Source: Apium graveolens
Taxonomy: Eukaryota; Streptophyta; Magnoliopsida; Apiales; Apiaceae
Direction of reading: 5' to 3'
Assembly (NCBI RefSeq): GCF_009905375.1
Contig: NW_027418083.1
Location: 1-64,000 of the forward strand
DNA: 64,000 nucleotides
Part shown: positions 39,244 to 51,400 of the stretch, one piece after another
Layout of the letters: the number at the start of each line of letters is the position of its first letter
Position numbering within the stretch: the first letter of the stretch is position 1
The notes under the pieces: model-generated
Told to the model about the DNA's origin: nothing
The model's input: the letters and a program-made list of their open reading frames with translations, nothing else
Databases searched by the model: none
Position numbers and translations under genes: made by a program

Positions 39244-41625
39244 ATGAATACACAGATAATCAGTAGCATCAAAATTCCTACCTTTGACAAAGCTAACTAC
39301 ACTCTTTGGAAAAAGAAAATGTTGTTATTTATGAGGATGACCAATCCACTATATATTCAGATTCTCAGAAATGGGCATTTCACTCCTATGGTTAGAGTTG
39401 AAGAATCAACAAATGGTGATATGGTCATTCCAGCTCATTATGCTCCAAAAGAGCCTTCTGAGTATACTGAGCCTGAAAAGGAGAAAATTTTCCTGGATAG
39501 TGGCTTGCAATTGATATTGATTGAGTCACTTGACAATGTGATGTACAACAACATTGTCAACTATGACACTGCCAAGCAAATATGGGAAATGATTGAAATA
39601 CTCTGTGAGGGAACTGAAGAAGTTAGATCTAATCAAAGAAGGATACTGATTTCACAATATGAGGATTTCATGGCCAAGCCAAAAGAAAGAATAAATGATG
39701 TGTTTGAAAGATTCAATAAGCTGATAAATGACCTGCAGCTCCATGAAAAATACTATGAAGCTGAAGAAGTGAACTTAAAGTTCTTGTTTACTCTCCCTGA
39801 TCATTTGGAACAGAAAATCTCAGCAATCAGGGAAGGGAGAGACTTGAGCAGAATAACACTGAAAGTTCTATATGGAATTCTTAAAACATATGAACTAGAA
39901 ATAATTCAAAGGAAATTATTGAGATCTGGTCAAGGACATATAGTAGATGGCTCAAGTGCTTTAATTGTCAATGAAAGCAAAAAATTTGATGAAGAGCCAA
40001 GATCTCAAACTCCAATTGCCTCACCAAGTGAGCAAAAAACAAATGATTCACAGGAACAAGTCATTCTGGAATTGGAAGAAGATGAGTTCTACACTCTTGA
40101 TGAACAGGATGAGCTAGATCAGTCAATGGCCTATTTGGATAGAAAATTCTCTAATATTAGAGTAAAGAAGCCAAGATGCTTCAAGGGTAAAGGACAGTCT
40201 TTCAACGAAGACAACAGCTAACAAAGGAAAAGGGAAGTACACTTCTAATAGCAAGAATGGTTACAAAACTGGATATGTTGACAGATCTAAAATAAGGTGC
40301 TTCAACTGTGATGAACTAGGCCATTTTGTTACAGAATGCAGGAAACCTAAGAAAGCAAAGAAGGATAAAGCTTATCTTGAACTAGAAGCAAAGTATGAAG
40401 CTCTTCTAAAGAAACAACAAAGCAAATCTTATATTGAAGAGGGAAAAAGTTGGGATGACTCTGAAAATGATGAAGATGGAGAATTTGGAAATTATGCACT
40501 CATGGCCCTGGAGCAAGGAGAATCATCCTCATCTAAATCACAGGTACCAACTCTTACTACCATTGATTTAAATTTGAGTCAATATAAGGAAACTGTAGAA
40601 AAGATGAGCACATAATATTTCACATACATACAAGTATGGTTGCTTCTAATGAAGAAGTGAGCAGATTGACAAAGATAAATGAGAAGCTTGAAAGTGAGAA
40701 ACAAGAATCTGAATTGTTATTGGTGGGGATTGAAGCTGTAAAATAAGAGAATGCTTATCTCAAGAACAAGCTCAAGTGTGCAAATGAAATTGAAGCAGTG
40801 CTAAGGGAGAAGCTGGAAAAGAATGAGGTGAAGTTGAAGTCTTTCAGAAATGCATCTGAGTTAATTGGACAGTATCATGAGAAAAACAAGCCATGTGCAA
40901 ATATTGCTATTGGTCTTGACTATGATGCCTTGAACAACAAAAAGAAAGACACAGGTGATAACGGAAAAGAAACAGAAAATGAAAATGTTCCAGCAATGCT
41001 GAAAAAGGTTGCCTCGCCTATATTCAAGGCATGTAAAGTTAATTTCAGTAAAGAAGAGTTGATTATCAAGCAAGAAATTGCTGATGAAGATAAAGAGAAG
41101 AAAAATGCAGAAACAACTCCATCCTCCAAAACTGAAGAGAAGCTCATGGACAATCAAAGTTTCAAGACACCTGTCAAAGAGACCAAGACTGAAGATGCAA
41201 GAAAGAAGAAGAAAAATAGAATTGGGAAAATTGGGATAAACAAAAGCAACAATTTTTCTTATATTGCAGATGCTCCAAGAAAGAAGCGTGAAAAATGTGG
41301 CTCTGTGAATCATCTAACTCACCTTTGTAAAAAGGCAGTCAGCAAGCCAACTGAAGGAGTCTGCAAATACAATGAAGCAAATGTAAATGATCCCTACTCC
41401 TTCTGTGACAAGTTTGACTGCATTCTTTGCAACTTAAAAGTGATGAAAAGTTACCACAAACTGAGAGTAGACCTCAAAGAAACAAGGATTGGGTCTAGAA
41501 CAGAAAGGGAAAATGCTCAACAGTCAATGAACTATATTTTATCTAAAACTACTCATTCTAATTATGCTAAATCAGTTAACAAGAAGAAAGTACCCAACAC
41601 AGCTTGGGTTGCTAAACACACTTAA
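39244..41625 (+). pseudogene. A2 gag, double zinc knuckle and coiled coil, frameshifted
   Basis: ATG 39244 starts MNTQIISSIKIPTFDKANYT. The capsid region (UBN2-type, with RFNKLINDLQLH and REGRDLSRITL) is open to TAA 40219-40221. The frame then shifts and continues through the knuckle CFNCDELGHFVTEC (about 40298-40339). It shifts again near 40610 into a Lys/Glu-rich coiled-coil region (40640-41250). A second knuckle, of which C-x4-H-x4-C remains (EKCGSVNHLTHLC), lies at about 41290-41328; its first Cys is Arg here, whereas element C keeps CVKC. The region ends NTAWVAKHT and TAA at 41623-41625. The tail and knuckle layout match gag of element C, so both belong to one lineage of long-gag copia elements. 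Confidence 0.85.
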
Positions 41626-43732
41626 AACTCATTGTATGCAGGGCAAAGTGAGGAAAGTCATCTGTGTAATAACCCCAAAAATTTTGGACTTTTTGTAAAC
41701 CTTATGAATAGTGATTTTGCTGATTATGCTCAATAAGAAAACTTTTCATGCCACACAATGTAGCAGTTCTTTTATTGATATTCTGAGGTCTTATTAGTAC
41801 TCTATATGGTATATAAGTGTATGTAAAGATCGTCAGAATCCAAATCCGAACACTTTGATTTTTCCCAAAAATCCACCAGATACCGAAAGAATTGAGTATA
41901 AGGTAACATGATAAAAATGATTTAAATTCAAGGATATTTAGAGAGGATCATAAAAGGAATATAAAATATTGAGAAAGGTTTAGGGGAACCTAAGTAATAA
42001 GATCCCAGGTATGATCCCTCAAATGATAAACGAGAACGAAAGTTAAGCGAACCGTATAACAGATAAGCGATCATTAGCCAATTAAGTAGGGGTTAATCAA
42101 ACAGGTTAGTGGATGATGATGTCATCACACCAACAAGAAGAAGACAAGTGTAAGAGGATGATATGAGAAAGATGACATAGGCATGGTGACATAAGCATGA
42201 CAAATGGAGGGATTGGTTGGTTGATTGTGAGCCACACAATTTTTATCATGGTAACAATCTAATTAACAACAAAAGGAAGTAACCAAGCTAAACACCACAC
42301 AAATCATTTAATCAAACTAGAAACATTTTTACTTCACTTTTTATTCCCTTGCTCTCGGCCAAAACCAGAGCAACAACTTAAAACTACCATATCTCCTTCA
42401 ATACTCACTCAAATATTGTGTTCTATAGCTCGTTGGAAAGGTATTGAGATGGCCTACAACTCTTGTTCACAAGTCTCATCCAAATAAGCATGGTAAGACC
42501 CTCATTTTTACAGTTCATTAAATAGGACTTTTAGAAACTTCAAAACCTAACTTTGTGTTCTTGATTTCTTTGGAAAGGTCAAGCTTGTAGGAGGTTAGAT
42601 TAAGGCTCCCTAAGGCTTCCTAGAAACTTAACTCCTACCAAGGAAGGTATCAACTTCAAACCCTAGCTTTGATTTTATGATTCCATTAAGTTTTATTGAA
42701 GCATTGTTAGTATTAAGGCTTGATCTTTGATTATAAGTAGTTTTGGTGGATTTGTATTGGTTTTGAATATTGGGTCTTTGATTGGTTGGATTAATTGGTA
42801 AAAATTGGATTTGGGGACTGAGTTTGTAGTATGATGGTTGAATATTGTTGTATTGGTGGTTGTGAGTGAATTGATGATAATTTATAGTGTTAATTAATTT
42901 GGAAATCGCGTAAACATAAACGTCATAATGCCCGATTTTCCTTAACTGTTCTGTTCTTAAATTTAGGACCCGTAAACTCACTGAAAAATTCTAACCTTTG
43001 CCATTTTTAGATAGTTCATGTTACGAGCTTCGTTTTGATATGTGGTTCTCTTGAATCCGATGTACGGTTTAGGAGAAACGACCGTTTTAAGTAACGGCAT
43101 TTCGCGAACGAACCATTACCCCTCGCCTTACTTTGAAACCTTGGTTAAGGCCCTTAAATGACTAATTGGAGTATGAAACAATTATGTAAAGTGGACTAGG
43201 CAGTTGGTAGGGTATTCGCAAAAGCGTTGCCTTCAAATTCGTAACGGTTAATTTATTAAAAATGGTGGAGCCGAGGGTACTGGAACGACTTATGTGATTT
43301 GTTAAGCGTAGAAATGACCATAAGCAAACGTTAGGGTTCAATTGGTTAAAGTCTAGTTTCTTAAGCGACCGTGGTTTAATTCCGGCTTATGTTGTTGTTC
43401 ATAGGTTACCGGACCCACTTTAAGCTTAAGTCTACCCCGGAGCACTCAGGCAAGCTTTCTACCCGTTATACTGTTGTTGTGATGTAAATATATGTATATG
43501 CATTATCTTGTGAAAAGTGCATGATTATTATTAGCAAATTTTATGATATATTGGAGCATGCTGATATGGTATATATGCATGTCTGTTTCGTAATCTTGAT
43601 ATCTAATTGTTGATTCAAATGCTTATAAGTTGCATAATACCTATGCTAGAGATAAACAGTGGTTGCGTATACCCTTAGTATAGGGGACCCAAAGGTGAAC
43701 ATTTTCTAAACCGGGAGTCGATGTTCCCAAGT

Positions 43733-43782
43733 ATAATATATATATATATATATATATATTTACATATATATATTTATATGGA
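43733..43782. repeat. AT dinucleotide microsatellite
   Basis: A run of alternating at/ta, interrupted by ttac and ttt, inside the solo-LTR-like insertion. Confidence 0.8.
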
Positions 43783-43831
43783 TATAGTTTTCAAAACTAT
43801 TAATCGAATAAGGTTTATCCGATAACTTTAT

Positions 43832-43999
43832 TTTATTTAATGAATATTATTTTGAATATTCATTCGAGGACTTATGACTCCGCTTACTTTATTTAATGGA
43901 TATTATTTTGAATATTCATTCGAGGACTTATGACTCCACTTACTTTATTTAATGAATATTATTTTGAATATTCATTCGAGGACTTATGACTCCGCTTAT
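43832..43999. repeat. Three tandem 56-bp units
   Basis: Units at 43832-43887, 43888-43943 and 43944-43999 each contain gaatattattttgaatattc followed by attcgaggacttatgactcc. They differ at only a few positions, so the expansion is recent relative to the element. Confidence 0.85.
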
Positions 44000-44511
44000 T
44001 TTATTAAATAATATTCTTTATTTTATTAGAGAATAATGTTTCGATAATCAAACTTATTTTCGATTATTCAAATAAAGATCGTACTTTCGTATAAGTATAT
44101 CTTTGGTTATTTATTATTCATTTCAAGTATAAGTTTTTTTAAAACTTCTACTTCAATTATTTTTATAAAGATTATCCTTTATGGGAATATTATTTAATAA
44201 TAATATTCAGATATTTTCTAATATATCGGAACTGATTTATTTCATTAAATCAGTATTACTCCAAACATTCTTAAAAATGTTTTCGAATATTCAAAATGAT
44301 TTTTAAAAATTAGAGCGGATCCCAAAACTCATTTTGATATTTAAGATCTTCATTTCGAAGGGGATTTAAATACTCGCTCAAAACCTGAGGGATCCGGCTC
44401 AGTGGTATATTTTACATTCGCAACGAGGTTGCTGTTTTGAGAAAAAATCTTGATTACTTGTCCATTGTTCAGGAAGTAAGTTCATCTATTTGAGTCGGCA
44501 TAAGCAACATG

Positions 44512-44590
44512 GGCTCAGTGGGCGTCCATGAAAGTGTAAGTGGCTCAGTGGGAGTCCATCAAATGCGTAAGTGGCTGAGTGGCAGTCCAG
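44512..44590. repeat. Three copies of a ~30-bp ggctcagtggg unit
   Basis: The words gctcagtgggcgtccat, gctcagtgggagtccat and gctgagtggcagtcca lie at about 44512, 44542 and 44572 with gtaagtg linkers, within the solo-LTR-like insertion. Confidence 0.7.
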
Positions 44591-45774
44591 CATAAGGTCC
44601 TATTGCGGCCAGGGTGATGACCAGTGGGGAATTCGTCCATCTACTAGTAGAAAAGGTTACTTATTGGTATCTTTGCCTGATCAGCAAGATATCAGGTTTA
44701 TGCCAAGGTTTTCTCCTTTCCAAAATTCATTGGATATTGCAACTCTGTTTATAATTTTCATAACAGAGGTTTTCAAGGAGTGTATGAAATGTATATATAT
44801 AGTTGTATATATATCGGGACTTAATGAAGTATCTCGTAACTTCATTTCTTTCAAATGATATTTCAAAGATTGAATCTATTGAAGTCTTATCTTGTAGTCT
44901 CATCAGTGTGATGAACTTTTGAAACTAATTATAACTTGAACGGTGGTAGATCAAGTAGTATTCGGAAAAGATATAAGTATATTGGAGTATCTTGTAACTT
45001 CATCTTTTGAACTTATATCTAGTAAATGATTATCTTATGCATGTCAAAGATTTTCAGAAAAATGTTGAGACGAGGTTAGATATATGAGATCACCTTGCAA
45101 CGATATTTTTATACAGTTATTAACTGGAACTCTGTGTATATTATACATGTCAGAGGATTTCAAAGATTGTGAAAAGTATATATGTATGTATATACTGAAT
45201 ATTTTGCGACTTGGTCGCGTTAAGATATCAACTTGGTTCATTTCTTCTTAACCAAGACTTTCTCTAGTACTATGAGAATGCTCATATATTGTAAATTATT
45301 ATACATACTATTTCGGTGGGCTTGTTGCTCACCCTTACTTTCTTCTTTCATCACACAACATCAGATAGACAAGATGAACAGGACCAAGCTCCCAATTCGC
45401 GAGCGGATAGGAAACGTTCCGCAGTTTCCTATAGGCGTTGATGTCGCTGTAGCTGAGGTAGGAACTACCAATAGGCTAGGCTTTCAACTTTTGATGTACC
45501 AGACTTATGTATCTTTGTGAATTGTAATAATGGCAAAGAAATGTAAATTTATTCAGAAACCCCTTTAAGGTGTAATGGCATATAATTGTAGAATAAAATG
45601 ACTCGTGTTATTTTTGGATATTCATCTCTGAGACTATAACTTGTGGTGTGTGTGTTTATTGTGGGGTCACAGTACGGAGTAGTTGATTGTTTATTAAGAT
45701 TGGGTGTTATTAAGGGAAATGGAACTCGTGACAACCCGGATCCCCGACCCCATATTTTGGGGTGTTACAATCTG

Positions 45775-46414
45775 AATCATAGACAGTGGATGTTCCAGGC
45801 ATATGACAGGTGATAAAGCCCTGCTATCACAGTTTGAGGAGAAAGCTGGCCCTTTGGTGACTCTTGGAGATAATAGCAAAGGATTCACAATGGGATATGG
45901 CAAGATTATTTCTGGAAATGTTGCCATTGATGATGTAGCACTGGTAGCTGGTCATGAAGTGAATCTTCTCAGTGTTAGCCAATTTGCAGACAAAGGCTTT
46001 AAAGTTTTATTCAACAAAGAAGAATGCACTTTATCAGCAAGAAAACTGGTGAAGTTGCTCTGAAAGGAGCAAGGAAAGGAAGCTTATTTGTTGCAGACTT
46101 GGACTCAACAAATAAGGATAAAATTTGTTGCTTCTACACCAAGGCATCAGAAGAACAAAGCAAGCTATGGCATAAGAAGCTGTCTCACTTGAATTTCAAG
46201 GCAATTAACACCTTGGTCAAAAAGGAGTTAGTAAGAGACATGCCTAAACTGGAGTTTTCTCAAGTTAAAGTTTGTGAAGCTTGTCAGAAAGGAAAAATGA
46301 AAATATCAAGTCACAAATCAAAAACTGTGAATTCTATAAATGCACCAATGCAGCTCATTCACATGGACTTGTTTGGGCCAGTAAATGTCTTATCAATTTT
46401 AAGGAACAAATATG
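45775..46414 (+). pseudogene. A2 pol, protease to start of integrase
   Basis: The region opens with the protease motif DSGCSRHMTGD (about 45779-45815), preceded by ESIID-like residues crossing the insertion scar. The GAG-pre-integrase region follows after a frameshift near 46030. It then has the integrase zinc site LWHKKLSHLNFK and CEACQKGK, and the first catalytic Asp in HMDLFGPVN. It stops at RNKY, where D is inserted, and resumes ALVMVDDFSRY at 61181. Confidence 0.85.
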
Positions 46415-47226
46415 TGAAGGGTTTTTAGCACATAAACGCAACGAAAACATAAATTTAAATCTTAAAAAAAACCGAAACCCTCCGCAGGATCCATGCGAAA
46501 AATAATATTTAATTCGTAGTTCAGTATGTTTACCTTAAGAAGCTTTACGTTAATAGAAAGATGGAGGTCTTTAATGGCGATACAAAAACGATGAACGGAG
46601 ATCCTTAGCAGCTGCTCCTTAAGTGTGAAGCACTCCACCGGTATCCACCAAGAAAACGATGTAATGAAGGAGGAGGAGATGAAGAGAATTAGGGTTTTGT
46701 AAATCTTTTTGGTTGAGGCAAAAATAGGGTCTATAATAGTATATTTATAGGCAAAATTTTCAGCTGAAAATTTTCCCATAAAATATTATTATTATTAACC
46801 CTTTATTATTCTCACTAATAATTAAAACACCTTTTAATTATTAATCCTTTTTCTAAACTCTTTAGAAATAATTATTTCACTTGATTTAATTTCCAAAAAT
46901 TAAATTCTTAATTAATAATATTAAGAACCTTTTCTTAATTAATTTATAATCAATTAAATCTCATTTAATCAATTATTAAATTTGCCAATTAATTATTTAT
47001 TTCATAAATAAATAATTATCAGCCATTATTAATTAATTCCTCCACCATTAAATCATTCTCTTTTATGGTGTGACCCTGTAGGTTCAATATTAAGCCGGTA
47101 GTAGAAATAAATAATAATAAAACTATTTTATCATTATTTATATAAATTCTCTAATTCATTAAATATGATTAATTAATTAATCATATTTATTCTACATCGT
47201 GAGGGATACTTCTCAGCATATCGCGA

Positions 47227-48249
47227 TGTTAGTCCCTTAACAATATAGCAAGAATTACAGAAGGGGGGTTGAATGGAATTCTTGAACCTTTTTCTTGAAA
47301 TAAAAATGTTCAACTCGATTATGGATATATTTGTTTTGATTAGCACAATGCGGAATGTAAACTTGAATGAATCAAAACATAAGTAATTAAAAATAAGAGT
47401 CTTTAAAAACTTTCTGGTGGATTTAAACAATTCCACCAGAGATATATTTAATATATCGAGAGGACTCTGTGTGCAGAAATGCTCACAGCTGCTTACACAG
47501 AATAGAACTGCTAAGAACACAGGAAATGCTAAAGATAGTGCTTACAAAGATTTCTCTGTTGTTGTTTCTTAGCTATCTCAGTTATTTTCTATTTGCTACT
47601 CTCTTGGTTTATATATTACCAAGATTACAAAGTCAAAAGAACTGAACAAATATAAAATCTAACAGTCTTGTTCTTTGCTGCTTTTCGTCCTCTATTACCC
47701 AGTTAATGGGCTTCCACAGTGTGTTTGTATCCAACTCAACGGCTGTGTGTCAGCTTTCACTGTTCAACTGATATTTGAATTCTTGATATGATCATCCGTC
47801 GACTTTCAGATCATCCGTTGATGACATGATTGATCATCCGTCGACTGCTATGTTAAACATCCGTTGAAAGTCATTTGATCATCCGTCGAAGCTTTGATAA
47901 TCATCCGTTGGTAGCTATTTTGGCACTTGACTTCATTTCACTTATACAGAATTATAAGACATTGTTTATGTACAGTTAATCAACCTATTCTGCATATCTA
48001 GTTAAAGTCAACATGACTTATATGCTACTTCAGATTCTATACAAAGGTGCATACAACACTGTGCTACAAACTTATTATTACATAAGCTACTCACTCGATG
48101 GATAATAAGTTAATCATCCGTCGGGACTATAATGAGTTATCCGTCGGGACTATAATTCTTATCCGTCGAGTGCTACATTATTACACTAAGTAAAATCTAC
48201 TTAGATGTTTTGTTTAGGTAATCATCAAGTACACAACATATTCACAACA
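47227..48249 (-). repeat. Copia C 3' LTR
   Basis: Left copy on the plus strand, tgttagtccc...attcacaaca. It contains ten copies of the ATCCGTCGA-type motif between 47794 and 48169. It is colinear without gaps with the right LTR at an offset of 12,025 bp. Confidence 0.92.
47794..48169. repeat. ATCCGTCGA motif cluster in 3' LTR (10 copies)
   Basis: Exact copies at 47794, 47836, 47881 and 48161. Variants atccgttga/atccgttgg at 47813, 47859 and 47903, atccgtcgg at 48116 and 48139, and reverse tcgatggat at 48095. The right LTR holds the same ten at 59819-60194. Confidence 0.85.
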
Positions 48250-48262
48250 ATCTCCCCCAATT
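48250..48262 (-). other. Copia C polypurine tract
   Basis: The minus strand reads ttgggggagatt directly before the 3' LTR, the plus-strand primer expected for an LTR element. This independently confirms the minus orientation. Confidence 0.8.
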
Positions 48263-48438
48263 TATGTCTACTGGAATTATAGCCATAAATTAAGAGATAC
48301 TTGATGATAACAAAACATCCTAAACATATACCTTTAAAGATAAGTAGATAAAACTGAAAGTGCTTCAATTTAAACAAAAATGTACAAGGTTTGGCTCACA
48401 GTCAGTTCAAGATGCTTCTCTAGTCTGAGCAGATTTTT

Positions 48439-51400
48439 CTAGATTCTTGAAGGTCTGGATCTTCTTCCAAGCTTTCTGTTGTTTTCTTCAATTTGATTCT
48501 GGAGCTGTCTGTGGAATTCTAATTCATCAGATTCTGAGAGATCTAACATTTCTTGCATTTTTAAGAGAGTCTCATTGCTAGAGATACTCAATTGGTCTTC
48601 TAATCTGAAGAATCTTCTCACACCCTTGTCATCCATGAATTCCATCAGCCAGTAGGGCTTTAGATGCACTCTTCTCCCTGTGTATGGAATGATAAGAGTT
48701 TTGGGTAGTGCATCTTTGGCTCTAACACTCCTTAGCTCTTCAATCTTCTTCAATACTAATCTTCTTGCAGTTACATTGAACCCAAAGTTTTTCTTGAAGG
48801 ATGAGTAGACTTTGATCAACACAGCTTGGCTTTCTTGAAGTATCATGTGAAGAGGCCACTGAATCTCCCTTCCCCCTTTGTACTTGAACACCAACCGTTC
48901 AGGTAGGTTTCTGTATGCATCAATTGCCCTTACCTCATCTAGCTCCTCCAGATAGAGGTTTAGATCTGAGAATTCTTTGATGTCACACAAGTACAAGTAG
49001 TCTCCCCTGTTGACCTTGGGTTGAGCTTTGACTACTGACTTGGATTTGAGAGGTGACAGCTTCACTTTCTTGACTGCCCTTGATTTTGTCCTTCTTGGCT
49101 TAGTAAGAATTGGAAAGTTGAAGTCAGGAATTGGTAATTTATCCCACTCTATTGGCTCATCCTTTGGCACAATAGGCTCTCCATGTATGTTCCTATAGGG
49201 GTCCACCACCCTTATGTCTTCAAACACCACAAAGGGCTTTGATGCTTGAGTTTCAGCTTGAGTGGATTCCTTTGGAAATTAATCTTCCAATTCCTTGTCA
49301 ATAACATCCAACTTTCTTTTTGTTCTTTTATCCAGTTCTTTCTTTCTTGGGGATTTCTTCTGTTTTTCAATCTTCTTCTCTGATTCAGCAGCTTGAGATG
49401 GTTGAGAGGGAATTTGTTGAGAAGAATTCACAGCCTGTAGCTTGGCCAAGATAGCAAGCTGTTCTTTCTTTTGTTTAGACTTCTTTGCATCTAGAGCAGC
49501 TTGCCTCTTTTCCTGCTTCAATCTGTCTTTTTCTTCTTCCTTTGCATGAGCAAATTGTGGATGTCCAGCTACCACACAAATTTCCTTCCCATTTATGAAT
49601 ATCTTTGCAATTCTCTTTCTTGAGGCTGAATCAGTTGGATCTTTGTAGAGGAGAATAGATCTTGACAGAAGCTTCTTTTCATCAGGCTTGGGTGTCTCAT
49701 ACACAGAATCCATAGGGTTCTTCAAAGATAACTTTGGATAGTTTGCCCTTGGTTTAAGAATTATCTCAGCCTTTGTAGTCTTGATGCAAGAAGATTGTCC
49801 TTTCTCCATATAGTTCATGCTCATCTCATTCACATTGATTGGCTTGACATGAGAGTGATGGATGGCTGACTGATCTGGTTCCTTGACTAATTGAAACTTT
49901 TTCTGTATTTCCTCATCAATCTTTTTCCAGTTGATCAGAGTCAACTCTTCTTTATCAGCATCTTTCAAATTTACTGCTGCTGCATTTATAAGATCTATAC
50001 CATCTGCAACTGGTGGCTTAGAGATAGTAATTGAAGGTACAATTACTTTGCTGATTTGAACTTGAAGTTTCTCCCCCTCAGTTGGTCCTTTCTCCCCCTT
50101 TCTTGATTCTCTCTCCCCCTTTTTGTTATCATCAAGTGGAGGAGTTAGGCCTTGTGCTTTAGCCAGTTGCATAAGAAGATTTGTCTGAGTCTGTTGATTT
50201 TGAAGAAGGAGAGCCACTGAATTCTCAATAACCTGAACTCTGTTCTCCAGCTTGGCTATCTTCTTGTCAGAATCTGGTTCTCTTCTCAACCTTAGTAATA
50301 GATCATGCATGGTACCATATGGCATTATTGAATCCAGCTTCTCAGAGTTATATGTCTTTAAGTCAGCTATCTCCTTTTTTAATTCATCCACACTGAGATT
50401 CTGTCTTGAGTGTTGGATCTTCATTAAATGTAAAGAGTCTAGGTGAGCTTGAAGAACAGCTTTGGTACCGGCATCTGAAGCTTCCTGAAGGGCCTGCTGA
50501 ATAGCTATTACTTGTTTTACCAAAGATACCTCAAATTGCCCTGGTGAAAATTCCTTTGCCCATGCCCATTTAGGTAAACTGAAAGCAGAACTTGGGTCTT
50601 CAGCTCCCCTACGTTCATGCTTCCATCCAAAGAACCAGAGTTATCATCATCAGAATTTACTCCAAATTCTTCAGATGGCTCTCCAGCTTGAGAAGGCATT
50701 CTGTTCACAGCAGCTTTATCTCTTTGAAGAGATTCTGTAGTGTGCACTAAATTCAAATTCTGCGCTGCCTCCACATTGCCCTGAGCAGCCAACAGTTGAT
50801 AGGCTGAAACAGGGTGAGTAAAAGTGTCAGCATCCAAGGAAATGTTATCAATTACAGCTTTGTAATCTTGCTGAAATTGTCTTTCCTTTTCAGCATCATC
50901 CACAATCATTGACTCACTAGCAATGGCTGGTTGCATCCTTATTTCTCCAGTACCTGTCTTTCTCTCATATTCTCTCTTTTGTTGCATCAGGGTCTCACCC
51001 TGGCTCCCCACCCTCACACCCTCACCTTCACCTACTAAGGTGGGACTCCTCTCACTCACTTTTGCCAATCCTGAATGAATGGATTGCTGAGATTCACTCT
51101 TTTCCTCTCCTTTTGCCTGGGAGCAACCCAGCCTCTCACTTAATGCACTCTCCTCTCTCAGTCCTAAGAGTGATTGTATTACCACCAAATCTTCTGCACT
51201 TGAAATTATTGAAGTTTGAAGTTGTGCAGAGACACTCGACGGATAAGTGATATCCGTCGGGTGAGTGGTAAAGCTATCCGACGGATAACTGCTGTTAAGC
51301 AATATCCATCGAGAGAGTAGAAATGAATGAGGTGGGAAGAGAAACTATAGTTGACTCTGTGTTGATTGAAGTTATTTGAGGCACAGATGTCACAATAGAA

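Larger units (their letters stand above)
41665..45769. mobile_element. 4.1-kb solo-LTR-like insertion in A2
   Basis: It is bounded by exact atctg duplications (41660-41664, 45770-45774). It starts TGTAATAACCCC and ends GGGGTGTTACA, so the termini are TG...CA with a short inverted repeat. There is no coding region over 4.1 kb. Long LTRs beginning TGTAACACCCC are typical of Ty3-gypsy elements of the Tekay/Del type, and text such as cgttggaaaggta near 42430 fits that group. This assignment is an inference. The simplest reading is a solo LTR left by recombination between the two LTRs of a large element. Confidence 0.75.
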
